Source: Bacteroidota bacterium (lineage in GTDB: Bacteria; Bacteroidota; Ignavibacteria; UBA10030; UBA8401). Taken from it: 64,000 bases of DNA. The first letter of the stretch is position 1, and every line of letters begins with the position of its first letter. The notes under the pieces were generated by a model. The model was given only the letters and a program-made list of their open reading frames with translations, did no database searches and was not told the DNA's origin. This document shows positions 38,085-47,735 of this stretch, one piece after another. Position numbers and translations under genes: made by a program. Location: contig WBUG01000002.1 of assembly GCA_008933835.1 (NCBI GenBank), positions 126,929 through 190,928 of the forward strand, written 5' to 3'.

Positions 38085-39872
38085 ATGGCCGAACTCGACA
38101 TCACCGATAAGATCGGGTATACGCTCCTCAAGAAGGGGATCATCGATTACGAGACGCTCGAGAAGTCGCTCCGGGTGAAGGAGGCGGAGGCGTCGAAGAA
38201 GGAACGCCGGAACCTCGGTCAGATCCTCGTCAGCGAGTTCGCCGCCGACCACGACGCCGTGTTCCGCGAGGTCGCCAACCTGTACGCCTTCCGCGAGATA
38301 TACCTCAACGACGAGAATGTGGACAAGGTCCGCATCGATTTCATCCGGAAGTTCATCGACGGGCTGCAGGACGGCAACCGCGACCTGCTCATCCAGACGA
38401 AGATGCTCCCGCTGAAGTTCGACGAGAAGCAGCCGGACAAGCTCATCATCGTCTGCTCGGACCCGACGGACCGCAACATCCCGGTCATCGCCCGGCACTT
38501 CAACGCGAAGAAGTACGAGGTCACCTACTGCCGTTTAAAGGACCTCCAGAGCCTCCTCGAACAGGTCATCCCGCCGCAGAACGAGTTCCTGAAGCTCCTC
38601 GAAGATAACCAGATCAGCGTCGAATCGCCGGACGACGAAGCGCAGGTCGACGAAGATGCGCTGAACGCCGAGATCAACAAGAGCGCCCTCGCGAACCTCT
38701 TCGAAGGGTGCCTGGTGGAGGCGGTGCGGCAGGGGGTGAGCGACGTGCATATCGTGGCCGCAGAGGGGAACCGGACCAACTTCATGTTCCGCGTGGACGG
38801 CAATCTCAAGGTGTGGCACTGCCAGGAGAACACGATGCCCGAAGCGGTGATGGCGGTGGTGAAGGACCGGACGAAGGGGGTGGACCGGTTCGAACGAGAG
38901 ATGTCGCAGGACGGTTTCGTGCAGCGGGTCATCGACGGGCATCAGCTCCGCTTCCGCGTCTCCATCATGCCCATCGTCACGACGGAGTTCAAGCACAAAT
39001 TCGAGAGCGTCGTCATCCGCGTGCTCGACGACCGGAAGGTCATCACGGACCTGAACAAGCTCGGTCTGCAGGGGCCCGCGCGCGGGTTCTTCTACAAGGC
39101 GATCCAGAAGCCGCAGGGGATCGTCATCCTCACCGGTCCGACGGGTTCCGGCAAATCCACGACGCTCATCGCGGCGCTCTACCAGGTCATCGATCCCACC
39201 GTGAACGTGCTCACCATCGAGGAGCCGGTGGAGTACATCATCAAGGGGGCGCGTCAGCTGAAGATCGGTCCCAAGATGTCGTTCGAACAGTCCATCCGCG
39301 GTATCCTCCGCCACGACCCGGACATCGTGCTCGTCGGCGAGATGCGCGACAAGGTCACGGCGGAGACCGCCATCAAGCTCGCGAACACCGGTCACCTCGT
39401 CTTCTCCACGCTGCACACCAACGACGCCCCCAGCGCCGTCGCCCGTCTCTATAAGATGGGCATCGAACCCTTCCTCATCGCGTACGCCATCAACATCATC
39501 GTCGCGCAGCGCCTCATCCGCACCCTCTGCAAGGTGTGCAGGGCGCCCATCGACGATTCGGAGAAGGACGAACTGCTGAAGTTCGGATTCACCGAGCAGG
39601 AGCTCGCCACGCACACCATCAACAAGGCGGTCGGGTGCGACAAATGCAACGGCGGCTATAAGGGACGTGCCGCCATCCATGAGGCGCTCTACTTCACCAA
39701 GGCCATCAAGAACATCGTGCTGAACGCCGGCGAGAAAGTGGACGAGAACTCCATCCGCGATCAGGCGGCCAAGGACGGCATGTGGACCCTGCGCCGTTCC
39801 GGCATGGAGCGGATGCTCGAAGGTGTCACGTCGCTCGAAGAGGTCGTGGCCAGCACCGTCGAAGAGGATTGA
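38085..39872 (+). CDS. pilB: GspE/PilB family assembly ATPase
   Basis: GPTGSGKSTTLIAALYQ, LRHDPDIVLVGEMRD, zinc CxxC...CxxC (CKVCRAPI...CDKCNGGYKGRAAIHEAL). Confidence 0.94.
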   Translation: MAELDITDKIGYTLLKKGIIDYETLEKSLRVKEAEASKKERRNLGQILVSEFAADHDAVFREVANLYAFREIYLNDENVDKVRIDFIRKFIDGLQDGNRDLLIQTKMLPLKFDEKQPDKLIIVCSDPTDRNIPVIARHFNAKKYEVTYCRLKDLQSLLEQVIPPQNEFLKLLEDNQISVESPDDEAQVDEDALNAEINKSALANLFEGCLVEAVRQGVSDVHIVAAEGNRTNFMFRVDGNLKVWHCQENTMPEAVMAVVKDRTKGVDRFEREMSQDGFVQRVIDGHQLRFRVSIMPIVTTEFKHKFESVVIRVLDDRKVITDLNKLGLQGPARGFFYKAIQKPQGIVILTGPTGSGKSTTLIAALYQVIDPTVNVLTIEEPVEYIIKGARQLKIGPKMSFEQSIRGILRHDPDIVLVGEMRDKVTAETAIKLANTGHLVFSTLHTNDAPSAVARLYKMGIEPFLIAYAINIIVAQRLIRTLCKVCRAPIDDSEKDELLKFGFTEQELATHTINKAVGCDKCNGGYKGRAAIHEALYFTKAIKNIVLNAGEKVDENSIRDQAAKDGMWTLRRSGMERMLEGVTSLEEVVASTVEED

Positions 39873-40050
39873 CGGTTTTGTAGAAACTACACTCCGGGCA
39901 CGGGTGACACTCCCGAATCCGTCGATAATACCCGATTCCATTCCGGCACTATCCGTGTGGCGGTGTACACATCGTGTTCCCCGCCACAGCGCGGTGTGTT
40001 AGAATCATTTAATTTGCCCCGGTGATGTTGAACAGGTACCTTATCTTCGT

Positions 40051-40572
40051 ATGGGACTCGGTCAGACGCTTTTAACGATCATGGCATTGATGTTGATGGG
40101 ACGGCTCATCCTGTCCGTCAACACCACCACGCTCGATGTGGGATATGCCAAGGACATGGCGGAATACCGCATCATCGGTACGTCGCTCGGAACGTCCATG
40201 ATCGAACAGTCCAATGCGCTCGCCTACGATGAGACCACGGTCGATACGAACGTCACCGCCACGTCGATGCTCACCCTCGCTTCATCGTTCGGACCGGACG
40301 GCCTGGAGAATGCATCATCGTTCGACGACATCGATGACTTCCATAACTTCACGAAGTATGACACGCTGCAGAGCGTCGTGTACAAGAGCAGGGTGCTGGT
40401 GACGTATCTGAACGTGACGTCCACGGCCATCACGCCGACGACCACGCGGTCGTACAACAAGCAGATCACGGTCGAGGTCACCAGCGACTATCTGGTCGAC
40501 TACACGCTCAATCCGCCGAAGCCGGACACACTTCGGTTCCGTACGGTGTTCAGTTACTGGTTCTTCCGATAA
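40051..40572 (+). CDS. Minor pilin-like protein with MG leader
   Basis: MGLGQTLLTIMALMLMGRLILSVN N-terminal hydrophobic helix, inside T4P locus. Confidence 0.65.
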   Translation: MGLGQTLLTIMALMLMGRLILSVNTTTLDVGYAKDMAEYRIIGTSLGTSMIEQSNALAYDETTVDTNVTATSMLTLASSFGPDGLENASSFDDIDDFHNFTKYDTLQSVVYKSRVLVTYLNVTSTAITPTTTRSYNKQITVEVTSDYLVDYTLNPPKPDTLRFRTVFSYWFFR

Positions 40573-40584
40573 GGGCGAAGCGCA

Positions 40585-41241
40585 ATGGGTTCGCAAACCA
40601 TCCTCGATCTCATCGCTTCCACCATGGTCTTCGGCAGCCTGTTGCTGATGGCCCTGCGGCTGAACATCGGCAATACCGAGAACCTCCAGTCGTACCGCAT
40701 GGACCTTGTCGTCCAGGAGAATCTCGTCGAGGTATCGCAGCTGCTGGAGGACGATTTCAAACGGATGGGATATTGCCTCGACGCGTCGAAGATCCCGAAC
40801 CCGTCGCTGACGGTCCGCTATGCCGATTCGATCAAGATCAAATTCCTCACCGACTTCCCGACCGATGCGCCGGGCACGACGGGATGGCGGGGGGACGGGG
40901 ACCTCGATTCCATCACGTACTACGTCGGTCCGACCAGTGAAGCGACCAACACCCCGAATCCCAACGATCGGAAATTGTATCGCGTCGAGAACAACGCCAC
41001 GCCGGTCGGTGTGAATCTCGGCGTCACCACGTTCGACCTGCAGTACTTCGACGCCTTGAGGAACCGGCTGCCGTCGCCGGTGCCCGATCCCCGTCTCATC
41101 CAGTACATGCAGATCACCATCGAAGTGCAGAATTACGCGAAGATCGGCGGACAAATGAACACCGCGACGTTCGATACGGTCTACCAGTCCGCGTTCTGGC
41201 GGCAGGTGAGGATCGTGGCGAAGAATCTACGGAACAGGTAA
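40585..41241 (+). CDS. Minor pilin-like protein with MG leader
   Basis: MGSQTILDLIASTMVFGSLLLMALRLN; VVQENLVEVSQLLEDDFKRMGYC resembles PilW-type minor pilins. Confidence 0.65.
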   Translation: MGSQTILDLIASTMVFGSLLLMALRLNIGNTENLQSYRMDLVVQENLVEVSQLLEDDFKRMGYCLDASKIPNPSLTVRYADSIKIKFLTDFPTDAPGTTGWRGDGDLDSITYYVGPTSEATNTPNPNDRKLYRVENNATPVGVNLGVTTFDLQYFDALRNRLPSPVPDPRLIQYMQITIEVQNYAKIGGQMNTATFDTVYQSAFWRQVRIVAKNLRNR

Positions 41242-41252
41242 GAGGAGGTCGT

Positions 41253-42461
41253 ATGGGACGCACGTCCATCTATATGGTCATCGGTTTCAGCACCATCTTC
41301 CTGATGTCCGGGAAGAACATGTCGTCGGTCGGGACCGAATCCCTCTCCAATGCGATCAGTTACTACGAGCATTCGCAGCTGAACGCCCTCGCCGTGACGG
41401 GCGCGAACCTCGCCTGTACCGCGCTCTTCCAATCGAACACCTGGAGGGACGGATACTCCAACGTATCGTTCAACGGCGGCACCATCGATGTGACCGTCAC
41501 GGACCTGACCGGTAATCTTGTGAAGATCGTCTCCACCGCGGAGTACATGGGGCAGGAGAAAGAGGTCGTGGTCATCATGCGGCCGAGCACGTTCGCCAAG
41601 TTCGCGTTCTACGGCGGAACGAACGCATCCGCGGCGATGTGGGAAACGGGCGACACCGTCGGAGGTCCGAGTCATACGCAAGGGAAACTGAAGACCTATG
41701 GCCGACCGGTCTTCATGGGAAAGGCGACGTCACTTTCCGGCTTGACGATGACCGGATCGAAGGACCCGCAATTCCTGGGAGGATTCGAATCCGGAGTCAG
41801 TATTCCGATGCCTCCATTGACCAGTTACAATGCCATTTATGGAGCCGCGGTGGCCGGTGGGTATGCGCAAACGAGCGGTAACCTCTACCTTAAATTCAAT
41901 GCTGATGGCACCGTGTCGTGGAAGACCGCTGCTGCCGCTGCGTACACGACGCAGTCCCTCTCGACGTTCGCTCCGAACGGCGTCATCGCATTGGACAAAG
42001 GTTCACTGTTTGTTGAAGGAACCCTGAACGGGCGGGTCACCCTCGCCTCGCTCCGCAGTTCCGGTGCCACCGGAGGGACGGTACGGATCACCAACGACCT
42101 AAAATATGCCAGCAATCCGCTGACGAATCCCGCGTCCGATGACCTCCTTGGCGTCGTGAGCTATGGCGATTTCACCATCGCCGATAATGGTGCCACGGAA
42201 TTCAACGCCCAGGGCTCATTCTACAGTTACAAAGGCGGTTTGCAGGTCGAAAATTTCAATTCCCGGCCCGCCGGCAACCTACGGTTATTGGGAGGAATGA
42301 TGGTGGAATACCTGTATGCGACCTCCAACGGTGCGACAGGCACATCCCGTAGGGGTTATAACCTCAAGACACAGTTCGACGAACGAATGGCGGAAGCCGC
42401 CAATCAGCCCGATTATTTCCCCTCCACCAGCGCATTTGAGATTCTCTCGTGGCTGGAGTAG
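41253..42461 (+). CDS. Large minor pilin-like/PilX-like protein with MG leader
   Basis: MGRTSIYMVIGFSTIFLMSGKNM then SYYEHSQLNALAVTGANLACTALFQ; 402 aa, same locus. Confidence 0.6.
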   Translation: MGRTSIYMVIGFSTIFLMSGKNMSSVGTESLSNAISYYEHSQLNALAVTGANLACTALFQSNTWRDGYSNVSFNGGTIDVTVTDLTGNLVKIVSTAEYMGQEKEVVVIMRPSTFAKFAFYGGTNASAAMWETGDTVGGPSHTQGKLKTYGRPVFMGKATSLSGLTMTGSKDPQFLGGFESGVSIPMPPLTSYNAIYGAAVAGGYAQTSGNLYLKFNADGTVSWKTAAAAAYTTQSLSTFAPNGVIALDKGSLFVEGTLNGRVTLASLRSSGATGGTVRITNDLKYASNPLTNPASDDLLGVVSYGDFTIADNGATEFNAQGSFYSYKGGLQVENFNSRPAGNLRLLGGMMVEYLYATSNGATGTSRRGYNLKTQFDERMAEAANQPDYFPSTSAFEILSWLE

Positions 42462-42477
42462 GAACGATGGTTGATTG

Positions 42478-42506
42478 TTGACATTCGTTTTGCCTTTCAA
42501 TATATT
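42478..42506 (+). promoter_or_regulatory. Strong sigma70 promoter TTGACA-17 bp-TATATT
   Basis: -35 42478-42483, -10 42501-42506, upstream of pilT-like operon. Confidence 0.75.
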
Positions 42507-42596
42507 TCTCACCAACGATTCATGTAACACTTGAGGGACGGCGCTGGAAGTGCTGTCTCCGGTGTTCCATGCGCACCACATCATCCCCCGTCTCTC

Positions 42597-43874
42597 ATGA
42601 GCGTTTCAGCGAGTTCGTCGACCGCTTCCTTGATCCTGCCTCCTGAGATCGTGGATGGCGCTCGGACGATCATTCAGCAGGTCATCGACCAGATCCCGCA
42701 ATCGACGCAGGGGCTGGAGCGGCAGATATTCCTCGGTGACATGGTGGAGAAACTCCCGATCGAGAGCAAGCATGCACTGCGGCTGCTCATCGATTCGCTG
42801 CTGATGCGCATGTTCGTGCTGAACGCGTCGGACATCGACTTCGGCGGTTACGGGGGGCAGGGGAAGGTGTGGTACCGCATCTTCGGTTCCAAGAAGCCCG
42901 ACCCGACGCTGGACGCCTTTCCCGTCGACTATACCAACGTCCTCATCCAGTCCCTCCTCACCGCCCGGCAGCGTCAGTTCCTGTACGAACAGAAGAACCT
43001 CGATTTCTCGTACCTCATCATGGACGGCGAGAACATGCGCCGTTTCCGTGCCGACGCGTACATGGACCTGGACCATCTGGCGCTGAACATGCGCGCCATC
43101 AATGCCACGGTGCGGCCGTACAAGTCGATGGAGCTGCATGCCAATGTCACGAAGATCGTCAGTCTGGCGCACACGAAGGAAGGGCTCATCCTCATCACCG
43201 GCATCACCGGTTCGGGCAAGAGCACCACGCTGGACGCGATGATCGACCTGAACAACCATACGGTGGACGGTCACATCGTCGTCATCGCGTCGCCCATCGA
43301 GTACGTGCACAAGTCGGACCGGTGCATCGTCCGTCACCGCGAAGTGGGGCGCGACGTCCTCTCGTTCAAGGAGGGGGCCATCCAGGCGCTGCGGCAGGAC
43401 CCGGACATCATCATGATCGGCGAGATGCGCGATCCGGAGACCATCTTCACCGCGCTGGAGATCACGGACAGCGGGCACAAGGTGTTCTCGACGCTGCACA
43501 CGGCGTCGGCGGTGGAGAGCATCGACCGGGTCATCGGCGAGGTGCCGCCCGTCGAGCAGGACCGCGTCCGCAACCGGTTCGCGGACGTCTGCAAACTGGT
43601 CGTCTCGCAGAAGCTCATCCCGAGCCTCGACGGCAAGCGGGTGGCCGCGCGCGAGATCATGATCATGAACCCGTCCGTCCGCGCCGCCATCAAGAACGGC
43701 AACACCGGCGAGATCTACCAGATGATCCAGGAATCGAACGAGGCCGGGATGGTCACGATGGAGCAGGACCTGAAGCGGCTCTACCTTCAGAAGAAGATCT
43801 CCCTTGAGAACGCGATGAACTACGCCAACAACAAGAAGCGGATGCAGCAGATCCTCAGCGCGAACGCGCTGTAA
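42597..43874 (+). CDS. pilT: PilT/PilU-like retraction ATPase
   Basis: GITGSGKSTTLDAMIDLNN, ALRQDPDIIMIGEMRDPETIFTALEITDSGHKVFSTLHT. Confidence 0.9.
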   Translation: MSVSASSSTASLILPPEIVDGARTIIQQVIDQIPQSTQGLERQIFLGDMVEKLPIESKHALRLLIDSLLMRMFVLNASDIDFGGYGGQGKVWYRIFGSKKPDPTLDAFPVDYTNVLIQSLLTARQRQFLYEQKNLDFSYLIMDGENMRRFRADAYMDLDHLALNMRAINATVRPYKSMELHANVTKIVSLAHTKEGLILITGITGSGKSTTLDAMIDLNNHTVDGHIVVIASPIEYVHKSDRCIVRHREVGRDVLSFKEGAIQALRQDPDIIMIGEMRDPETIFTALEITDSGHKVFSTLHTASAVESIDRVIGEVPPVEQDRVRNRFADVCKLVVSQKLIPSLDGKRVAAREIMIMNPSVRAAIKNGNTGEIYQMIQESNEAGMVTMEQDLKRLYLQKKISLENAMNYANNKKRMQQILSANAL

Positions 43875-43889
43875 CAACGGTACACCACT

Positions 43890-45452
43890 ATGCCCTATAC
43901 CAAAGGTGAAGGAAAGACGGTCCTCAGCCTCTTCGTCGACGGCCTTGACGTCAAGTTCGTCCACCTGTCGCTGAAGAACAAGAGGATCGCGCTGCACGAC
44001 GTGAAGACCGTGAACCTCGTCAAGCGGCTCGAGGAACGTTCCATGGCCTCCGAGTCCGGCGTCACGGAGGGACTCGACCTGGTGGACGCCATCGAGACGG
44101 GCGAAGGGAAGGACGAGTTCGCGGAAGGGTCCGGCGGACAGACCAACAGCGAGGTCATCATCGGCCTGCTGGCCGAATACCCCACGGCGGCGTACCATCT
44201 GGTCTATTCGGTCTCCGAACCGAGCGTCTATTACCAGCAGTTCGAGGACAATTTCGGACTGGACGGCGCCAAGCTGAAACGGAAGCTCATCGACGAGCTC
44301 TCGGCCACGCGCTCCGTGCGGCCGACGATGGACTCTCTGTCCTACATCCCCGCGGCCGAAGGACAGGTGCTGGCGATGATCCGCGAGGACGGGCTGGGAC
44401 TGCTCGACCTGGTGGAGAGCGTGAAGGACTTCCTCGGCAAGCGGATGCCGAAGGTCCCCTTCCTCGAGACCTCCGACACCGCGTTGATGAACCTGGTGCG
44501 GAACAACTACGAGATCGGCGAGGCGGAGATCTCCATCATCGTCTACATCGGCAGCGAGTTCAGCCGGCTCATCTTCATGAAGGGGGACAGCTTCTTCCAC
44601 TTCGCGCCGGTCATCAGCGAAGGACGCCTCACCCCGAACATCGAGAACACCATCTACTCGCGCATCCTGCTGGAGCAGGACAGCGCCGGCATCCTCCGCA
44701 TCGACCGCATCTTCCTGGCGGGCGAATCGCACAAGATCGACCTGAAACAGTTCCTCTCCCCGCAGTTCGCCGAAGCGCCCATCGAGTACCTCTCGGCGCC
44801 GACGCTGGACACGGCGGACTTTGAGGACAGCAACGAAGCCATCGTGTCCGAGTACGCCATCCCCATCGCGTCGGCGATGCGCGCGCTCGAACCGAAGAAC
44901 AAGCGCTATTACGACATCGATCTGCTGCCGACGAGCTTCCGCGAGGGGCAGAAGATCTTCAAGCTGGCATGGCACGGGTACCTCCTGCTGGTCTCCATCT
45001 TCGTCGTCACCTTCTTCTTCACGTCGCAGTACGCCGAACAGAACGAGGAAGTGCGCCGTTCCAAGCTCGAACTGCAGAAGAAACAGGAGCAGCTCGCCGA
45101 GAACCAGCGCCTGCAGGCCATCCTCGACAGTCTCAACGGACAGAACGCGCAGTTCGAGTCGGCCCTTGCGGTGTACGATTCCCTCATCCCGAACTACAAC
45201 CGCTGGAGCAAGGTCTTCACGCACCTGACGAACAGCGTGGAGTCGGTCAATTCCGTCTGGATCAAGGACATGGTGGCGAAGGCCGACTCCTCGGTGGAAC
45301 TCACCGGGTACTCCATGTACCGCCAGCGCATTCCGCGCATCGCCAGCATGTTCGAAGAGGCGACGCTCCAGAGCGTGGACGTGGAGAACATCCGGGGCAA
45401 GGACGTGTACAAGTTCATCCTCGTCATCAAGAAAGTGGACCAGGACAAATAG
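43890..45452 (+). CDS. PilM-PilN fusion-like protein
   Basis: N-terminal PilM-like half (VLSLFVDGLDVKFVHLSLKNKRI), then DIDLLPTSFREGQKIFKLAWHGYLLLVSIFVVTFFF + coiled coil as in PilN. Confidence 0.72.
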   Translation: MPYTKGEGKTVLSLFVDGLDVKFVHLSLKNKRIALHDVKTVNLVKRLEERSMASESGVTEGLDLVDAIETGEGKDEFAEGSGGQTNSEVIIGLLAEYPTAAYHLVYSVSEPSVYYQQFEDNFGLDGAKLKRKLIDELSATRSVRPTMDSLSYIPAAEGQVLAMIREDGLGLLDLVESVKDFLGKRMPKVPFLETSDTALMNLVRNNYEIGEAEISIIVYIGSEFSRLIFMKGDSFFHFAPVISEGRLTPNIENTIYSRILLEQDSAGILRIDRIFLAGESHKIDLKQFLSPQFAEAPIEYLSAPTLDTADFEDSNEAIVSEYAIPIASAMRALEPKNKRYYDIDLLPTSFREGQKIFKLAWHGYLLLVSIFVVTFFFTSQYAEQNEEVRRSKLELQKKQEQLAENQRLQAILDSLNGQNAQFESALAVYDSLIPNYNRWSKVFTHLTNSVESVNSVWIKDMVAKADSSVELTGYSMYRQRIPRIASMFEEATLQSVDVENIRGKDVYKFILVIKKVDQDK

Positions 45453-45459
45453 GTGGGCC

Positions 45460-46362
45460 ATGTCGTATAAGATCAGGAACAGCATCGCGCTCGGCGTCAT
45501 CATCCTCCTCGTCTCCATCGTCGGCATCTACGTGACCGTCTTCTACCAGCCGAAGCAGATCGAGAAGAACACGAAGGAGGCGCAGAAGATCGCCGCGCAG
45601 CTGCAGGACAACACCGAACAGATGACCTCCATCGGCCAGATGCAGGGACGGCTGCGCGAGACCCTTCACCGGTGGAACAACCGCATCAAGGAGATCTCCG
45701 AATCGGACGTCTCGTCGCAGACGTACGGGTACCTGAGCGACATCGTCGGCGAGAGCGGCGCCCAGCAGCTGAAGATGAACCTGACGCTGGTCGGCGGCCG
45801 GGACGCCGGCACCATCGGATACAACACCTACAAGATCAACGGAACGTCGGAGTTCCCCAACATCCTCCGGTTCATCTGGCTGCTGGAGAACGGCCGGAAG
45901 CTCTATAAGGTCACCAACATCACCATCCGCAGCGAGGAGCTCGGGGGGGATTCGCTCGAGTTCCCGCTCATCCAGCTGGCGTACGAGATGGACCTGAACG
46001 CCTACTATACGCGGGAGAAGAATCTGGCGATGTCCGTGATGCGGCCCGATTCCACGCCGCAGCCCATCACGGCCAATCCGTTCCAGCCCAGCATCCTGCA
46101 GAAGACCCCCGCCAACGTCCGGAACCTGGTGGACGTGGACAAGCTCTCGGTGAAGGCGACCGCCAACGGCAAGGCGCTCGTCATGACCGAGGAGGGGAAG
46201 CTCGTCACCCTGCAGGTGGGGGACGAAGTGTACCTCGGCAAGGTCACCGGCATCGTCCCGCAGCTCGGCGCGGTGGACTTCACACTGAACGACGGAGGCA
46301 TCGTCACGACGCGCCGGAAGAGCATCAATTTCGAGAAAAACACAAAGGATAGAGAACGATGA
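45460..46362 (+). CDS. PilO-like protein with C-terminal PilP-like domain
   Basis: N-terminal TM, coiled coil, PilO ferredoxin-like fold (NILRFIWLLENGRKLYKVTNITI); tail VTLQVGDEVYLGKVTGIVPQLGAVDFTLNDG. Confidence 0.7.
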   Translation: MSYKIRNSIALGVIILLVSIVGIYVTVFYQPKQIEKNTKEAQKIAAQLQDNTEQMTSIGQMQGRLRETLHRWNNRIKEISESDVSSQTYGYLSDIVGESGAQQLKMNLTLVGGRDAGTIGYNTYKINGTSEFPNILRFIWLLENGRKLYKVTNITIRSEELGGDSLEFPLIQLAYEMDLNAYYTREKNLAMSVMRPDSTPQPITANPFQPSILQKTPANVRNLVDVDKLSVKATANGKALVMTEEGKLVTLQVGDEVYLGKVTGIVPQLGAVDFTLNDGGIVTTRRKSINFEKNTKDRER

Positions 46363-47649
46363 GACACATCCTGCTCGTCATCACCGGAGCGCTGCTGCTG
46401 GCGCAGGTCTCGGCCGCCCAGAACAACCGCGAACGCCGCCTGATGCTGAACGACTATGTGGCGCCGGAGGAACTGGTGTCGATGTCCCAGACACTCACGT
46501 TCGACAAGGCGATGCTCCTGTTCAGCGACTTCAGCAAGCGCTACCTCAACAAGATCATCGTCGACGCATCGAACCGGAAGACCGCCATCGGCGGTCGACA
46601 TCGAGAACAAGTACTGGCTGCAGGCGTTCGAGGACGTGCTCCGCGCCAACAGGATGTGGTACGACGAGCGGGAGGAGTTCTTCTACGTCTATGCCCCGGC
46701 GGACACCCAGAAGGGCGCCTCGCCCGGCGCCGCGATGGCGCAGGCCGCCATCGATTCCTCGTCCAAGGTCATGTTCCGTCAGCGCGACGTCCGCATCTCG
46801 TCGGTCTTCTTCACCGTCGATGTGGTGAAGTCGCTCAACGCGGGGGTGAACTGGTCATTCCTCTATAAAGGGGACACCACGCAGCTCGGTTCGCGTCCCA
46901 CGCAGTTCGGCAGCGAATTCTACAGCGGGTTCGAAGACCCGGCCGTGAAGGCCGCCCAGTCCGGCAGCGGCGGCGGCAGCGGGGCCACCACCGTCATCCC
47001 GCCGGGATTCTTCGCGCGCGTCACGCCGGCCATCTCGTTCACGAACATCACCGCCCTCATCTCGTTCTTCCAGAACAACCAGCTCGGCGACGTCCTCTCC
47101 GGCCCCTCCATCGTCGTCTCGTCGGGCAAGCAGGGACGCATCCAGGTGGGACAGGACATCTTCATCACCACCAAGGACTTCGCCGGCAACACCATCCAGC
47201 AGCCGGTCTCGTCGGGCATCATCATCGACGTGAAGCCGACGGTGTACATGGAGAACGACATCAAGTTCATCAACCTCGACGTGAAGGCGGAACGGAGCAC
47301 GGTGAGCGCCGGCCCCATCATCAACAAGTCCACCGCACAGACCTTCTCGGTGCTGTACGACGGCGAAGAGATGGTGCTCGGCGGTCTCTACACCAACGTC
47401 GAGTCGGAGTCCCGCGGCGGCGTGCCGCTCCTGAAGGACCTTCCGTGGTGGGTGTTCGGACTGCGCTATCTCTTCGGATACGAGCAGACCACCTCCTCCA
47501 CCCAGGAGCTCATCATCCTGCTGAAGGCCGAGATCGTGCCGACCATCGAGGAGCGATTCTCCACCGCCGCCTCGAAGAAGGGGCAGAACCTCATCGAGCA
47601 GACGCGCCAGCAGAACGCGCAGGAGATCGAGAAATTAAAGAAAAAATAG
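46359..47649 (+). CDS. pilQ: PilQ/GspD secretin, interrupted by an apparent 1-nt frameshift near 46590-46594
   Basis: Signal peptide ORF 46359.. and downstream frame (..VDIENKYWLQAFEDVLRANRMW...GGLYTNVESESRGGVPLLKDLPW...TQELIILLKAEIV) join in different frames. Confidence 0.85.
46580..46596. repeat. Perfect 17-bp inverted repeat at the frameshift
   Basis: GACCGCC-ATC-GGCGGTC. Confidence 0.95.
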
Positions 47650-47655
47650 TTGTTT

Positions 47656-47667
47656 TGACGGCCGTCA
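47656..47667. promoter_or_regulatory. 12-bp perfect palindrome abutting TATATT box, candidate operator
   Basis: TGACGGCCGTCA followed directly by TATATTG (47668-). Confidence 0.4.
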
Positions 47668-47735
47668 TATATTGGTGGTGACAGGAGTATTATTGTGTTT
47701 AGAGTTTTTACTATTACCTACTATAAGGTGATGCT

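Noticed and set aside
46359-46868. Separate 169-aa protein in frame 46359
   Set aside because: The first ~79 residues are the secretin N-terminus; the rest is out-of-frame reading after the 1-nt shift
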